From contig CANQUC010000002.1 in assembly GCA_947626945.1 (NCBI GenBank), forward strand, positions 1 to 64,000: 64,000 nt of DNA, given 5' to 3'. How positions within the stretch are numbered: position 1 is the stretch's first letter; the number at the start of each line of letters is the position of its first letter. The notes below the pieces were generated by a model. That model ran no database searches and was not told the origin of the DNA. It was given only the letters and a program-made list of their open reading frames with translations. This DNA is from an uncultured Lachnospiraceae bacterium. Its GTDB lineage: Bacteria > Bacillota > Clostridia > Lachnospirales > Lachnospiraceae. A program made the translations under genes and the position numbers. This document shows positions 50,706 through 60,440 of this stretch, in pieces.

Positions 50706-51602
50706 TCACGAAATATAATGCACATGTTTTTTGCTTACCAGCAGGTTGATGCAGGTAATGGTCAGCACGATTATAAACAAAATGATGGCGGCTGCCGACG
50801 CGTAAGAGGGATACCCGCCGCTGCTGCCGTAAAGCATGTCGTACACATAGCCCACAATGGTATTCATCTGGGCTCCGTTTAGGTTGGTGCCAAACAGCGC
50901 CACCGCGTCACTGTATGCCTTGAAGGCCCCGATAAAGCCGGTGATGATCAGATACACAATGGTTGGCGAGATCATGGGCAATGTAATCTTTCGGAATATG
51001 CGAAAGCCGGAAGTGCCGTCGATCTTTGCCGCGTCGTAGTACTGCCGGTTGACGGAAGCCAGAGCGCTTGTCAGGATCAGGATCTTAAAGGGCATGACCA
51101 CCCATATGGTATACAGGCACAGCACAAACATCTTTGCCCAGTAAGGCCCGTCGATAAAATCCACGGATTTCCCTCCAAACCAGTTGATCAGCAGATTCAC
51201 AAAGCCGTCGCTGTAGGGCGTCTTTTTAAATAAGATCATAAATACAAGCCCTACCGCCAGCGTGTTGGTTACATAGGGCAGAAAAAACACGGTCTGATAC
51301 AGCTGTCTCAGGGGTTTGATGGAGCTTAGGCCTACGGAGATCAAAAGGGCCAGGCCGGTAGACAAAGGCACTGTGATCACCACAAGGATAAATGTATTTT
51401 TCACTGCCTGGAGAAAGTAGGGATCCCGCAGTACATATTTGTAATTATATGTGCCGGTGCCAAAATAGGTCTGAGAGGCAAAGTTATATCCTTCCTCAAA
51501 GGAATAGACAAACACATCGATCAGAGGATAGATCATAAAAAAACCCAGAAACAGCACCGCCGGAAGCAGGTACAGCCAGCCTTTCAAATTTCTTTTTTCC
51601 AT
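50706..51602 (-). CDS. ABC transporter permease (UgpA/MalF-type)
   Basis: Inner-membrane permease, 298 residues with six helices beginning WLYLLPAVLFLGFFMIYPL. The EAA loop includes YYDAAKIDGTSGFRIFRK near residue 195. The PYVTNTLAVGLVF region and lengths fit carbohydrate or glycerol-phosphate importers. Its ribosome binding site is weak (no clear GGAGG), so translation may depend on coupling to the ATPase gene 9 nt upstream. Confidence 0.92.
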   Translation of the reverse strand: MEKRNLKGWLYLLPAVLFLGFFMIYPLIDVFVYSFEEGYNFASQTYFGTGTYNYKYVLRDPYFLQAVKNTFILVVITVPLSTGLALLISVGLSSIKPLRQLYQTVFFLPYVTNTLAVGLVFMILFKKTPYSDGFVNLLINWFGGKSVDFIDGPYWAKMFVLCLYTIWVVMPFKILILTSALASVNRQYYDAAKIDGTSGFRIFRKITLPMISPTIVYLIITGFIGAFKAYSDAVALFGTNLNGAQMNTIVGYVYDMLYGSSGGYPSYASAAAIILFIIVLTITCINLLVSKKHVHYIS

Positions 51603-51611
51603 AAAGCTATC

Positions 51612-52700
51612 TTAACCGATCCTTTCCTCTGTTTGTTTGCGGAACAGAAATAATTTTCCGGGTTTCAGGTCAAAACGGACACTGGCGGACGCAAGATCCA
51701 CCTGGCTTTCCGCGCTGACAATGGCGCGGATCACCGGATCATGGCAGCTGTCATGCTCCGCAAGCACGCTGATATCTCTTCCCATAACCTCCACGCCTTT
51801 CAGGCGGCAGGTAAAGGCGCCGTCCCTGTTCAGCACAAAGCCCTCCGGGCGGGCGCCAACGATCACCTGCTGATCGGGAACGTCCTTTACTTCCATGACG
51901 GCTTCCCCGCCAATATACAGCTTTCCTCCCTGTACGGCGCCGTCAAAGGTATTGATGGGCGGATTCCCCAGAAATTTTGCCACAAACAGATTTGCCGGAG
52001 CGTCATAGACCTGCTGGGGCTCTCCGATCTGCTGGATCATCCCGTCTTTCATGACCACGATCAGATCGGAAATGCTCATTGCCTCCTCCTGATCGTGAGT
52101 CACAAATACCGTAGTAATCTTTGTCTCCCGCTGGATCCTGCGGATCTCTTCTCTTGTCTGCAGCCGCAGCCTGGCGTCCAGGTTGGACAGCGGCTCATCC
52201 ATAAGCAGGATCCGGGGCATCTTCACAAGGGCCCGGGCAATGGCCACACGCTGCTGCTGTCCGCCGGAAAGCTCCGCCGGCTTCCGGTCCATAAGACTGT
52301 CGATCTGCACCAACTTTGCCACCTCATAGGCCTTTTCCCTTAACTGAGATTTGGAAAGCTTGTCCGGCCCTTTCAGATTCTGCAGGGGAAAGATGATATT
52401 CTGCATCACCGTCAGGTGGGGATACAGGGCATAATTCTGGAAGACCATGCCGACGCCCCGTTTTTCCGCCGCCAGGCCGGTCACATCCTCGTCCCCGAAA
52501 AAGATTTTGCCGTCCGTAGGCTTCAGCAGTCCGCAAAGCAGGTTCAGGGCCGTGCTCTTGCCGCAGCCGGAAGGCCCCAGAAGGCCGATCAGCTTACCGT
52601 CGGGGATCTCAAAGGTGAAATCGTTGACGGCAATGACCTCCCGGGCCTTTCTGCCCCGTCCCGGAAATTTTTTTGTAAGATGCTGTAATGCTACTTTCAT
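51612..52700 (-). CDS. ABC transporter ATP-binding protein (UgpC/MsmX-type)
   Basis: Energises the importer. The 362 residues contain Walker A GLLGPSGCGKST (about 39-50), the Q-loop VFQNYALYPHLTV, the signature LSGGQQQRVAIARAL (about 145), Walker B ILLMDEPLSNLD and the switch histidine in VFVTHDQEEA. The C-terminal OB/TOBE region (about 245-355, with VGARPEG) is of the CUT1 carbohydrate type. It is first in the order ATPase, MalF-like, MalG-like, binding protein, which resembles ugp loci. The substrate could be sn-glycerol-3-phosphate or an oligosaccharide. Confidence 0.93.
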   Translation of the reverse strand: MKVALQHLTKKFPGRGRKAREVIAVNDFTFEIPDGKLIGLLGPSGCGKSTALNLLCGLLKPTDGKIFFGDEDVTGLAAEKRGVGMVFQNYALYPHLTVMQNIIFPLQNLKGPDKLSKSQLREKAYEVAKLVQIDSLMDRKPAELSGGQQQRVAIARALVKMPRILLMDEPLSNLDARLRLQTREEIRRIQRETKITTVFVTHDQEEAMSISDLIVVMKDGMIQQIGEPQQVYDAPANLFVAKFLGNPPINTFDGAVQGGKLYIGGEAVMEVKDVPDQQVIVGARPEGFVLNRDGAFTCRLKGVEVMGRDISVLAEHDSCHDPVIRAIVSAESQVDLASASVRFDLKPGKLFLFRKQTEERIG

Positions 52701-52717
52701 AGTGTTCCTTTCACTTT

Positions 52718-52742
52718 CGCAGGCGCCGGATTCCGGCCTGCG
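52718..52742 (-). other. Stable hairpin before the importer ribosome binding site
   Basis: Minus-strand CGCAGGC-CGG, loop AAT, CCG-GCGCCTGCG with a small bulge, ending 17 nt before the ATPase start codon. No T-run follows, so it is not an ordinary intrinsic terminator. It may protect or regulate the mRNA. Confidence 0.5.
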
Positions 52743-52774
52743 ATTTTCCGCGTTTTCATCACATTTCTCTCTTT

Positions 52775-55162
52775 TTATTTTACTCTTTCATAGTCTACAT
52801 ATACCCAGGTTCCGGGAGCGCCGTAAGTAATCATGTATCCGTCTCCTCTGAAAGTCAGATCACAGACGTAGGTTTTCCCGTCCACAATCACTTCCGTCCA
52901 GCCATGAATGGACCGGCCTCCTCCTCTGCTGGCCACATAGCCTTCCACAAAGTAAACCTCATAGCCCAGTTCCTTGGCAAGCCAGTAAAATGGAGCCGCC
53001 TTTCCATAACAGTTTCCTTTTCGGTTCTGGAAACCAAACTCTCCGTAAAATACCGAATGAATCATTCCCGGTTCCGGATTGGGAGTGGCCCGGTAGTAGG
53101 GAAGCGATCTTACCCAGTCATAGGCCGCTTTCAGGTTCCATCCCACCTGATCCAAAATGGCTCTTGCCTGTCTCCTTACATAGGGCAGGTCAAAGTTCAC
53201 CGTGAGCTCGTAAGTTGCCAGTATTTTTTGCTGGGTGTCGGTAAACTGGTAGGCATGTACGGCATATTCGCCGGTCTCATAGGCATGAGTGCCCATATTG
53301 ATGCTGACGCTCCAGCTGCCGTCAGCGTTCCGTGCGGCCTCATGCCAAACCAGATCGTCCTGTCCATGTGCCTTGGACCATACAGGGAATTTCACGGACG
53401 TTACGTTTCTGCCCAGATTGGCGTCCTGCAGCCTTACTGTGAGCACAGCATTTTTTGTATCCACAGAGGTGGTGATCCTGGTCTTCTCATGGCCCACCTT
53501 TACCGTGTGAGTTGTCCCATTGCACATGTATCCGTTGTTTCCGCTGTCTGTTACATACACATGAATATCATAAATGCCCTCGTCATAAAGATGGGACGCC
53601 GTATTGATGTCTGCGTACCAGCTGTTGCCGTTTCTCACCGCGTTGGTCCAGATCAGATCGTCCTGGCCCTTTGCGCGGCTCCACACTGCCACACGCATCT
53701 GCTTCACCGCCGACGGGATCGTGACGTTTGTGATCGATACCCGGAAAGAGCCGTTGTAGGCGTTTGTTGTGGCGGCGCTGACTGTAGCCCCGGTCTTCTC
53801 TACCCTTGTTCCGGTTCCGCCCGCATAACTAGATCTGGAGCCCAGATTCAGATACGCGTGAACGTAATAATCTCCCGTTCCCTTATGAGCGCTTAAGGGC
53901 ACCGAACAGCTCCAGCTGCCGTTTCCGCCCTTTGTTCCGTTGTACCATTTCAGATCATCCTGGCCGTTTTCACTGCTCCATACCGCAAACCGCGCGGTTG
54001 TCTGGCTTCCGGAAGTATCGGCGCCGGTAAGGGTAATCTCTATTTTTCCTGTGGAGGGATTCCAGGAGGCAGCCGCCGTTGCTTTGCGGTTCACCTTTAC
54101 ATTCTGGGAAGTCGCGGCGCACATGTAGCCGTTGTTTCCGTTATCCAACACATACAGATGAATATCGTAAATCCCCTCGTCATACAAATGAGCCGCGGGA
54201 TTCACGTCCAGATACCAGCTGCTGCCGTTTCTCACAGCGTTGACCCAGACCAGATCGTCCTGACCGCCTGCGCGGCTCCACACTGCCACACGCATATCCT
54301 TTACCGTTTCCGGAACAGTCACATTCGTGATATAGACCCGGAAAGCGCCGGAAGCCCCGTCTGTTGTCACGCTGCTTACAGAGGCTCTTGTCTGTCCTGT
54401 CTCCACTCCCGTACCGTAGGCGTAATTTGATCCGGCGGCAGTGTCATAGTAGGCATGAACATAATAGACGCCGGTTCCTTTGTGAGCGCTCATGGGCACA
54501 GAACAGTCCCAGCTGCCATTTTGCCCTTTTGAGCCGTTGTACCATTTCAGATCGTCCTGGCCGTTTACGCTGCTCCACACCGCAAACCGTACCTTGGTCA
54601 CCGCCCTGCCGGTATAGGCGCCGGTCAGCTGCAGGCGGATCCGGCCTCCCGCGGGATCCCAGCTTCCAGTGAGAACAGCCCCGGAACGGTCTACCGTCAC
54701 ATTCTGGGCAAGTCCGTCAAGAAAATAGCCGTTTCCCAGGCTGTCAAAAGCATAAAAATGCAGGAAATAGATTCCCTCGTCATACTGATGGGCCGCCGTG
54801 TCTACATCCACATACCATTGGCCGTTGCCGCCCTTGGCGTCGATCCAGGTCAGATCATCCTGACCGTTTACCTGACTCCACACGCCGGCCCGGACACTGA
54901 CCGTATTCCCCGGCACGGTTACCTGGCTGACAGTGCCCCGGAAAGATCCGGACAGACTGTCATAAACCTCGGCGCTGCCTGCCCCGTAAAGGGCTTCTCC
55001 GGGAATCTCTGTCCCGGATTCTGTTTCCAATGCCTCTTCCGGATCTGTGGAGGCCAGGGCAGGATCCTCATCCGCTTTCGCGGACTGAGAAAATGTCAAA
55101 ATCATAAACAATGTCAGAACTGCCGCCGTCAAAACCGATTTTCGCCAACTTCTCCTTTTCAT
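52775..55162 (-). CDS. Secreted protein with six Bsp-like repeats and a transglutaminase-like domain
   Basis: 795 residues with a signal peptide (about 1-30). Six GBS-Bsp-like beta repeats are marked by VWS..xGQDDLxW: GVWSQVNGQDDLTW, then AVWSSVNGQDDLKW, AVWSRAGGQDDLVW, AVWSSENGQDDLKW, AVWSRAKGQDDLIW and PVWSKAHGQDDLVW. Residues about 670-795 form a transglutaminase-like domain with the triad Cys (RKGNCYGKAAPFYWLA), His (RSIHGWTEVIV) and Asp (YVCDLTFRGDGY). No sortase signal or transmembrane end is seen, so it is probably released or held by the repeats. The start at 55162 is preceded by AGGAGCGGAG. Confidence 0.87.
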   Translation of the reverse strand: MKRRSWRKSVLTAAVLTLFMILTFSQSAKADEDPALASTDPEEALETESGTEIPGEALYGAGSAEVYDSLSGSFRGTVSQVTVPGNTVSVRAGVWSQVNGQDDLTWIDAKGGNGQWYVDVDTAAHQYDEGIYFLHFYAFDSLGNGYFLDGLAQNVTVDRSGAVLTGSWDPAGGRIRLQLTGAYTGRAVTKVRFAVWSSVNGQDDLKWYNGSKGQNGSWDCSVPMSAHKGTGVYYVHAYYDTAAGSNYAYGTGVETGQTRASVSSVTTDGASGAFRVYITNVTVPETVKDMRVAVWSRAGGQDDLVWVNAVRNGSSWYLDVNPAAHLYDEGIYDIHLYVLDNGNNGYMCAATSQNVKVNRKATAAASWNPSTGKIEITLTGADTSGSQTTARFAVWSSENGQDDLKWYNGTKGGNGSWSCSVPLSAHKGTGDYYVHAYLNLGSRSSYAGGTGTRVEKTGATVSAATTNAYNGSFRVSITNVTIPSAVKQMRVAVWSRAKGQDDLIWTNAVRNGNSWYADINTASHLYDEGIYDIHVYVTDSGNNGYMCNGTTHTVKVGHEKTRITTSVDTKNAVLTVRLQDANLGRNVTSVKFPVWSKAHGQDDLVWHEAARNADGSWSVSINMGTHAYETGEYAVHAYQFTDTQQKILATYELTVNFDLPYVRRQARAILDQVGWNLKAAYDWVRSLPYYRATPNPEPGMIHSVFYGEFGFQNRKGNCYGKAAPFYWLAKELGYEVYFVEGYVASRGGGRSIHGWTEVIVDGKTYVCDLTFRGDGYMITYGAPGTWVYVDYERVK

Positions 55163-55227
55163 ATGCCGTCTCCGCTCCTTAATTTCTGCTTTTTTTGCAT
55201 TCGTTGAAACAATCATAATCACAATAT

Positions 55228-55256
55228 AATTTACCACAACTGCCAGGAAATAACAA
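55228..55256 (-). promoter_or_regulatory. Possible promoter of the Bsp-repeat protein
   Basis: Minus-strand TTGTTA, 17-nt spacer, TAAATT. The match is moderate. The upstream part of this 233-nt gap is a GC-rich stretch and the terminator at 55303-55350. Confidence 0.4.
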
Positions 55257-55302
55257 GTGGCAACCGCCCGGGCGCCCGTTCTCACAGCGGAAAAAACTTT
55301 AC

Positions 55303-55350
55303 AAAAAAAGATATCTCATGGATCAGACACATGAAATATCTTTTTCTTTT
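55303..55350 (-). terminator. Terminator of the small membrane protein gene
   Basis: Minus-strand AAAAGATATTTCATG and CATGAGATATCTTTTTTT form a stem with one mismatch and end in a run of seven T residues, about 45 nt after the stop at 55396. Confidence 0.8.
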
Positions 55351-55395
55351 CAACCAATATTTTTTTGCCGGAACGGGGCCGCGCCTCCAGCCTTT

Positions 55396-55878
55396 TTAAC
55401 ATCCCCTCTGATAATCCAGATAATGCTTCAGATTCCGGTTGCGCATCAGGGCATACAGCATAAAAATGCCCCAGAGAATGCTGACCGCGCCGATCCCGAT
55501 AAACAGGCCGCTGACAACAGGCAGATTTTCAGAGAAAAGTTGAAATCCCCTCCGGACAACCGCGAAATCTCCCCCAATGGAGCCGGCCCCATTGGTCATG
55601 GAATTTTGCCAGACCAAACATAAGAATCCGGAAAGTATGTTCAAAACCGCGAGAAGTATGTAAAATCCTCTGGCAATGGCGCTGCCTCTGAAAATGAAAA
55701 ACGCCAGCACCAGCTGTATCAGCAGAGCCATAAACTGCATATGCAGGATCGCGGACAAAAGTGAGATCACCAGATTTACCACAACCACCACAGTCAGCAG
55801 CCTCCGGCCCTTTTCACACAGGATACGGTTTTCCTCTGCCGCCTCCTGATCCCATTGGAACAGAGCTTCATTTGCCAT
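55396..55878 (-). CDS. Small membrane protein of unknown function
   Basis: 160 residues with four predicted membrane helices (about 27-48, 49-65, 70-90 and 119-142). The N-terminus MANEALFQWDQEAAEENRI is acidic and cytoplasmic; the end is NRNLKHYLDYQ with a basic/aromatic character. AAAGGATGTGG precedes the ATG by a few bases. No family is recognised. It is flanked by its own terminator and by ung, and appears to be a single-gene unit. Confidence 0.7.
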   Translation of the reverse strand: MANEALFQWDQEAAEENRILCEKGRRLLTVVVVVNLVISLLSAILHMQFMALLIQLVLAFFIFRGSAIARGFYILLAVLNILSGFLCLVWQNSMTNGAGSIGGDFAVVRRGFQLFSENLPVVSGLFIGIGAVSILWGIFMLYALMRNRNLKHYLDYQRGC

Positions 55879-56043
55879 ATATCCACATCCTTTTTCATAA
55901 TGTCATCCAAACCGCGTCTCCATGGGGTTTCCCGTCCCAAACAGCCGCGGTCCGCCGCTTTCCACATGATCATACCATAGATCAGGGTGAGATTCTATAG
56001 GCTGATTCTGGTAAATTCTCTGTTTTTCCGGGCTTTTTATGCC

Positions 56044-56718
56044 TTACAGATCCGGAATCTGCCAGTCAATGGGCGTTTCTCCGTGTTCCTTTAAAAATTC
56101 ATTGGCCCGGCTGAAATGCCTGCAGCCGAAAAATCCCCGGTACGCTGACAGCGGGCTTGGATGAGGCGCTTTTAGGATCAGGTGCTTAGGATTGTTCAGC
56201 ATGGCCGCTTTCCGCTGAGCCGGGCTGCCCCAAAGCAGATACACCACCGGTCTGTCAATCTCATTGACCGCCCGGATCGCCGCGTCGGTAAATTCCTGCC
56301 AGCCAATGTCCCTGTGAGAAAACGCCTGATGGGCGCGGACCGTAAGCACCGTATTCAACAAAAGAACTCCCTGCTCAGCCCACTTGGTCAGATCGCCGCT
56401 GTGTGGGATCTCACATCCCAGATCCTCATGCAGCTCCTGATAGATATTGACCAGAGAGGGCGGGATCTTTACGCCTTTCTTTACGGAAAAGCAAAGGCCA
56501 TGTGCCTGTCCCGGTTCATGGTAGGGGTCCTGCCCAAGGATCACAACCTTTACCTTGCCAAGCGGCGTCAGGTGAAACGCGTTGAACAGATCGTCCGCAG
56601 GCGGATACACCACCTGGGAATGGTATTCTGACAAAACCGTCTGATGAAGTTTTCGATAATAGGGTTTGGAAAATTCCGGTTTCAGTACCGGAAGCCAGTC
56701 GTTGGAAATAGGGGGCAT
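56044..56718 (-). CDS. ung: Uracil-DNA glycosylase
   Basis: Removes uracil from DNA as the first step of base-excision repair. The 224 residues contain the water-activating [18 protein letters not shown] (about 60-77), [25 protein letters not shown] and the intercalation loop [15 protein letters not shown] (about 183). The start chosen is the second ATG, at 56718, because AAGGA lies 9 nt before it; the ATG at 56724 is only 2-3 nt from that site. It follows hisF by 18 nt. Confidence 0.96.
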   Translation of the reverse strand: MPPISNDWLPVLKPEFSKPYYRKLHQTVLSEYHSQVVYPPADDLFNAFHLTPLGKVKVVILGQDPYHEPGQAHGLCFSVKKGVKIPPSLVNIYQELHEDLGCEIPHSGDLTKWAEQGVLLLNTVLTVRAHQAFSHRDIGWQEFTDAAIRAVNEIDRPVVYLLWGSPAQRKAAMLNNPKHLILKAPHPSPLSAYRGFFGCRHFSRANEFLKEHGETPIDWQIPDL

Positions 56719-56736
56719 CAGCATTCTTCCTTTCTT

Positions 56737-57498
56737 TTACAGCCGCACAGATACGCCTCGGTCCCGAAGGTATTTTTTTAAGTCGCGGATCTCCATTTCC
56801 CGATAATGGAACAGAGAAGCCGCAAGAGCCGCGTCCGCGCCGCATCCGGTCAGCACATCATAAAAGTGTTCCATGGTGCCGGCGCCGCCGGAAGCAATCA
56901 CCGGAACAGACACATTTTCCGCGATCAGCCTGGTCAGCTCCTGATCGTAACCGTTTTTGGTTCCGTCACAGTCCATACTGGTCAGCAGAATCTCTCCGGC
57001 TCCAAGGGACTCTGCTTTTTTTGCCCACCAGAGGGCGTCGATGCCTGTATCAACTCTGCCGCCGTTCAGATAAATATTCCAGCTGTCTTTTCCCGGACAG
57101 CGCTTGGCGTCAATGGCCACCACTACGCACTGACTGCCGAATTTTTCCGCGGCCTGAGAGATCAGATCGGGGTTTTGAATGGCGGCGCTGTTGACGGAAA
57201 CCTTGTCCGCCCCCTCCCGCAGGATCACCTTAAAATCCTCTACAGAACGGATCCCGCCGCCTACAGTAAAGGGAATGAATACTTTCCGGGCCACTCTCCT
57301 TACCATGTCAACCACAGTGTTCCTGGCATCGGAGGACGCGGTGATATCCAGAAATACCAGTTCATCGGCGCCGGCCCTGTCATAGGCCGCGGCAATCTCC
57401 ACCGGATCGCCTGCGTCCTTCAGATTGACAAAATTCACGCCCTTTACCACTCTTCCGTTATGAACATCCAGACATGGAATGATTCGTTTTGTAAACAT
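56737..57498 (-). CDS. hisF: Imidazole glycerol phosphate synthase cyclase subunit
   Basis: TIM-barrel subunit joining PRFAR and ammonia to give imidazole glycerol phosphate and AICAR in histidine synthesis. The 253 residues show [19 protein letters not shown] (catalytic Asp 11), [29 protein letters not shown] and [11 protein letters not shown]. Length and motifs are normal. It lies 15 nt after hisH, its partner. Confidence 0.96.
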   Translation of the reverse strand: MFTKRIIPCLDVHNGRVVKGVNFVNLKDAGDPVEIAAAYDRAGADELVFLDITASSDARNTVVDMVRRVARKVFIPFTVGGGIRSVEDFKVILREGADKVSVNSAAIQNPDLISQAAEKFGSQCVVVAIDAKRCPGKDSWNIYLNGGRVDTGIDALWWAKKAESLGAGEILLTSMDCDGTKNGYDQELTRLIAENVSVPVIASGGAGTMEHFYDVLTGCGADAALAASLFHYREMEIRDLKKYLRDRGVSVRL

Positions 57499-57513
57499 AG
57501 CCTGTCCCTTCTC

Positions 57514-58140
57514 TCACGATTTCTGCTTTTCTTTCCCCAGATCCGCAAAATTCTGCAGGATCTGAAGCCCCACGTCTCCGCTTTTTTCCGGATGAAACTG
57601 ACAGGCAAAAACGTGATCCTTTTCCACCGAAGCGTGAATGGAAACGCCATAACGGGCTGTGGCCTTTACCGTGTCCGGTTCCTCCGCCCTGAGATAGTAG
57701 GAATGTACAAAATATACATAGGGATGACCGGACAGACCGGCAAACAGCCGTCCCCCGTTTTGCAGGTCAAGGGAATTCCAGCCGATATGAGGGATTTTAA
57801 GCCCCGGCGCCGGCGGAATCCGAAGAATTTTTCCCTTTAAAATGCCAAGGCCTTCCACTCCGGGACTTTCCTCACTTTTCTCAAATAAAAGCTGCAGTCC
57901 CAGACAGATTCCCAAAAGGGGCGTCCCCTGTTCCACGGTTTCTCTGATCACCTGGTCCAGACCATACTTTTTCAACTGAGCCATAGCGGTGCCAAAGGCG
58001 CCAACCCCCGGCAGGATCACTTTGTCCGCGGACAGGATCTCTTCACGGTCTCTTGTGATCAAAGGATCCTCCCCCAGGCAGGCCAATGCCTTTTCCACAC
58101 TCCTCAAATTGCCCGCGTCATAGTCGATAATCGCAATCAT
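57514..58140 (-). CDS. hisH: Imidazole glycerol phosphate synthase glutaminase subunit
   Basis: Class I glutamine amidotransferase that supplies ammonia to HisF. The 208 residues include the oxyanion strand PGVGAFGTAM, the nucleophile elbow LLGICLGLQLLF (Cys about 79) and the His/Glu pair in QFHPEKSG (about 183-185). The rest of the histidine pathway is not in the window, so these two genes are separated from a main his operon or it is split. It lies 14 nt after the histidine kinase gene. Confidence 0.96.
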   Translation of the reverse strand: MIAIIDYDAGNLRSVEKALACLGEDPLITRDREEILSADKVILPGVGAFGTAMAQLKKYGLDQVIRETVEQGTPLLGICLGLQLLFEKSEESPGVEGLGILKGKILRIPPAPGLKIPHIGWNSLDLQNGGRLFAGLSGHPYVYFVHSYYLRAEEPDTVKATARYGVSIHASVEKDHVFACQFHPEKSGDVGLQILQNFADLGKEKQKS

Positions 58141-58154
58141 ACTGTTTCTTCCTC

Positions 58155-59636
58155 TTATTCTCCCTCTAATGTAAACCAGAACTCCACGCCGTTGTCATAG
58201 TTTTTCACGCCGTACTGCTGATTCAAAGATTCCATAATGGCCTTTACAATGGACAGGCCGATGCCGCTGCCGCCGTACTCCCTTGTGCGGGCTTTGTCCA
58301 CCTTATAAAACCGGATCCAGATCTTGTCGATATCCTCCTCCGGAATGGGCTGTCCCGTGTTAAACACAGATATCCGCACGGTTTTGTCTTTCTTTTTGAT
58401 CCGCACGTCGATCCTGTTTTCATTGGCCACATGATTGAGGGCATTGCTCATATAGTTGGTAAATACTTCTTCCACCTTGAATTCGTCGGACCAGACATAC
58501 ACCGGCTGCTTTGTATTGCAGGACACCGTAACCCCTTTCTGTTCTGCGAGAACTCCCATGGAGTTCAGGATATTGTTCACCAGAACCGTCACGTCAAACC
58601 GCTCCATGGTTACCTGGTCGCTGCCAAACTCGATCTGGTTCAGGGTCAGAAGCTTCTGTACCATGCCGTTCATCTTCTTTGCCTCGTCCATAATCACGTC
58701 GCAGTAAAATTCCCGGCTTTCCGGATCGTCGTTGATACATTCCCGCAGTCCTTCCGCATAGCCCTGGATCAGGGAGATGGGCGTCTTTAATTCGTGAGAC
58801 ACATTGGACAGGAAATCCTTTCGCATCTCGTCGATCTGGATCTTCTGCTCAATATCCCGCTTCAGCTCATTGTTGGCGGTCTTTAAGTCGGATATGGTCT
58901 CCTCCAGCTTATAGGACAGCTCGTTCATATGCTCTCCCAGAGCGTCGATCTCCTCCATGCCGCCGCCAATGTATTTTACATTAAAATTCAGTCCTGACAT
59001 TTCACTGGATATTTTGATCAGATTGTTCAGGGGCCTTGTGATCCTCTCTGAAATATACCAGATACAGATGATGCTCAAAAATGAAATAAACACCGCCACA
59101 AAAGCCAAAAACCGGTTTGTCAGCTCCACGTTTTCCCGGACGCTTTCCAGCGCCGTACGCACAATGAAGAAATTGCCGGAATCCAGAATTCCCACCATTT
59201 CCAGATAATCTGAATTCAGCCGGGTGTCTCTTGTCCTGATGATCCTGTAGGCATCCGTTTCTTTCAGCACCGTAGTGGAACGGTTGTTTACGTCCAGGGA
59301 GTCTCCGTACACATAGCTGATCAGACGGATCCGCAGGGATTCGTCATAAAAATTGGAAAACGGATAAATGACATTTAAGGCGGGATCCGCGATCATCACG
59401 GTCATGTTGTAATTGTCGCAAAAGGATTCCATCTTCAGCTGAAACTGGTCTGTCTGGATATCGCTGATCTCTTTTGCCTCGTTCATAACATGAAAGATGT
59501 TCTGCAGAGACTGCTGCTTGCTGCTGTTGTATACCCGTTCCAGGAAAATATTGTTGATTCCCCAAAACAAAAACAGGGTGCCAAGCAGCAGGGCAAAGGT
59601 CATGACCGCGATCTGCCGCTTAATTGAATGGATCAT
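58155..59636 (-). CDS. Sensor histidine kinase
   Basis: Membrane sensor kinase, 493 residues. Two helices (about 11-30 and 176-197) flank an extracytoplasmic sensor of about 145 residues with no recognised fold. A HAMP segment (about 200-250), a short coiled coil and the H-box FLSNVSHELKTPISLIQGYAEG (split: SNVSHELKTPIS, His about 281) follow. The ATPase domain has the N-box EVFTNYMSNALNH, VFNTGQPIPEED and YGGSGIGLSIV. It starts 5 nt after its response regulator. The WalK/ResE-like layout does not show the signal. Confidence 0.94.
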   Translation of the reverse strand: MIHSIKRQIAVMTFALLLGTLFLFWGINNIFLERVYNSSKQQSLQNIFHVMNEAKEISDIQTDQFQLKMESFCDNYNMTVMIADPALNVIYPFSNFYDESLRIRLISYVYGDSLDVNNRSTTVLKETDAYRIIRTRDTRLNSDYLEMVGILDSGNFFIVRTALESVRENVELTNRFLAFVAVFISFLSIICIWYISERITRPLNNLIKISSEMSGLNFNVKYIGGGMEEIDALGEHMNELSYKLEETISDLKTANNELKRDIEQKIQIDEMRKDFLSNVSHELKTPISLIQGYAEGLRECINDDPESREFYCDVIMDEAKKMNGMVQKLLTLNQIEFGSDQVTMERFDVTVLVNNILNSMGVLAEQKGVTVSCNTKQPVYVWSDEFKVEEVFTNYMSNALNHVANENRIDVRIKKKDKTVRISVFNTGQPIPEEDIDKIWIRFYKVDKARTREYGGSGIGLSIVKAIMESLNQQYGVKNYDNGVEFWFTLEGE

Positions 59637-59641
59637 ATGAT

Positions 59642-60316
59642 TTACACCTCAAATTTATATCCCATGCCCCAGATAGTCCGGATATATTCCCCTTTGCTGC
59701 CCATTTTGCTGCGAAGCTTTTTCACATGGGTATCAATGGTTCTGGCATCGCCGAAATAATCGTAATTCCATACATTATTGAGAATCTTTTCCCTGGAAAG
59801 CGCAATTCCCTTGTTTTCCACAAAATACGTCAGCAGCTCAAATTCCTTAAAGCTAAGCTCAATGGGCTTTCCGTCGATCTTTACCTGATGGGCCGCCTTG
59901 TTGACCTCGATGCCTCCCACGCTGATCACCGCGTCCGCTCCAATGACATTGCTCCGCCGCAGAATGGCCTCTACCCGCGCCACCAGGATTTTGGGACTGA
60001 ACGGCTTGGAAATGTACTCGTCCACGCCCAGGTCAAATCCCTGAAGCTCGTCCCGCTCGTCTCCCTTGGCGGTAAGCATGATGATGGGCACGTCGCTGTA
60101 GGAACGGATCTCTTTGCAGACCTCCCATCCGTCCATCTTGGGCATCATCACGTCCAGGATAATCAGGGCAATGCCCTTGTTTTCGTAAAAAATATCCAGC
60201 GCTTCCTCTCCGTTGGACGCTTCCAGAACCTCATAATTCTGTTTGACAAGAAAATCCTTTACCAGCTTCCGCATTCTGCTTTCATCATCCACTACCAGTA
60301 TTTTTACGCTTTCCAT
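59642..60316 (-). CDS. OmpR-family response regulator
   Basis: Two-domain DNA-binding response regulator, 224 residues. The receiver has the acidic pair in LVVDDESRM, phosphorylated Asp in LIILDVMMPKMDGWE (about 55) and Lys in EYISKPFSPK (about 104). The winged-helix output domain has PIELSFKEFELLTYFV and DTHVKKLRSKMGSKGEYIRT. AGGAGG lies 9 nt before the ATG. It is the first gene of the run rr-hk-hisH-hisF-ung. Target genes cannot be read from the sequence. Confidence 0.95.
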   Translation of the reverse strand: MESVKILVVDDESRMRKLVKDFLVKQNYEVLEASNGEEALDIFYENKGIALIILDVMMPKMDGWEVCKEIRSYSDVPIIMLTAKGDERDELQGFDLGVDEYISKPFSPKILVARVEAILRRSNVIGADAVISVGGIEVNKAAHQVKIDGKPIELSFKEFELLTYFVENKGIALSREKILNNVWNYDYFGDARTIDTHVKKLRSKMGSKGEYIRTIWGMGYKFEV

Positions 60317-60440
60317 GAAAATTCCTCCTCATTGCAAGTATTGACCGGGATTCTGTCATTATCCTACCAGACAATTATGATGACTTTGTGAAAGGCCGGA
60401 CAGCAAACGATTCTGAAAAAAGCGCTGAAAAATCCGTTTC

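Noticed and set aside
55265..55277. GC palindrome CGCCCGGGCG and GGGCGCCC
   Set aside because: Short overlapping self-complementary bases with no T-run or clear promoter position; too little to call a regulatory site.
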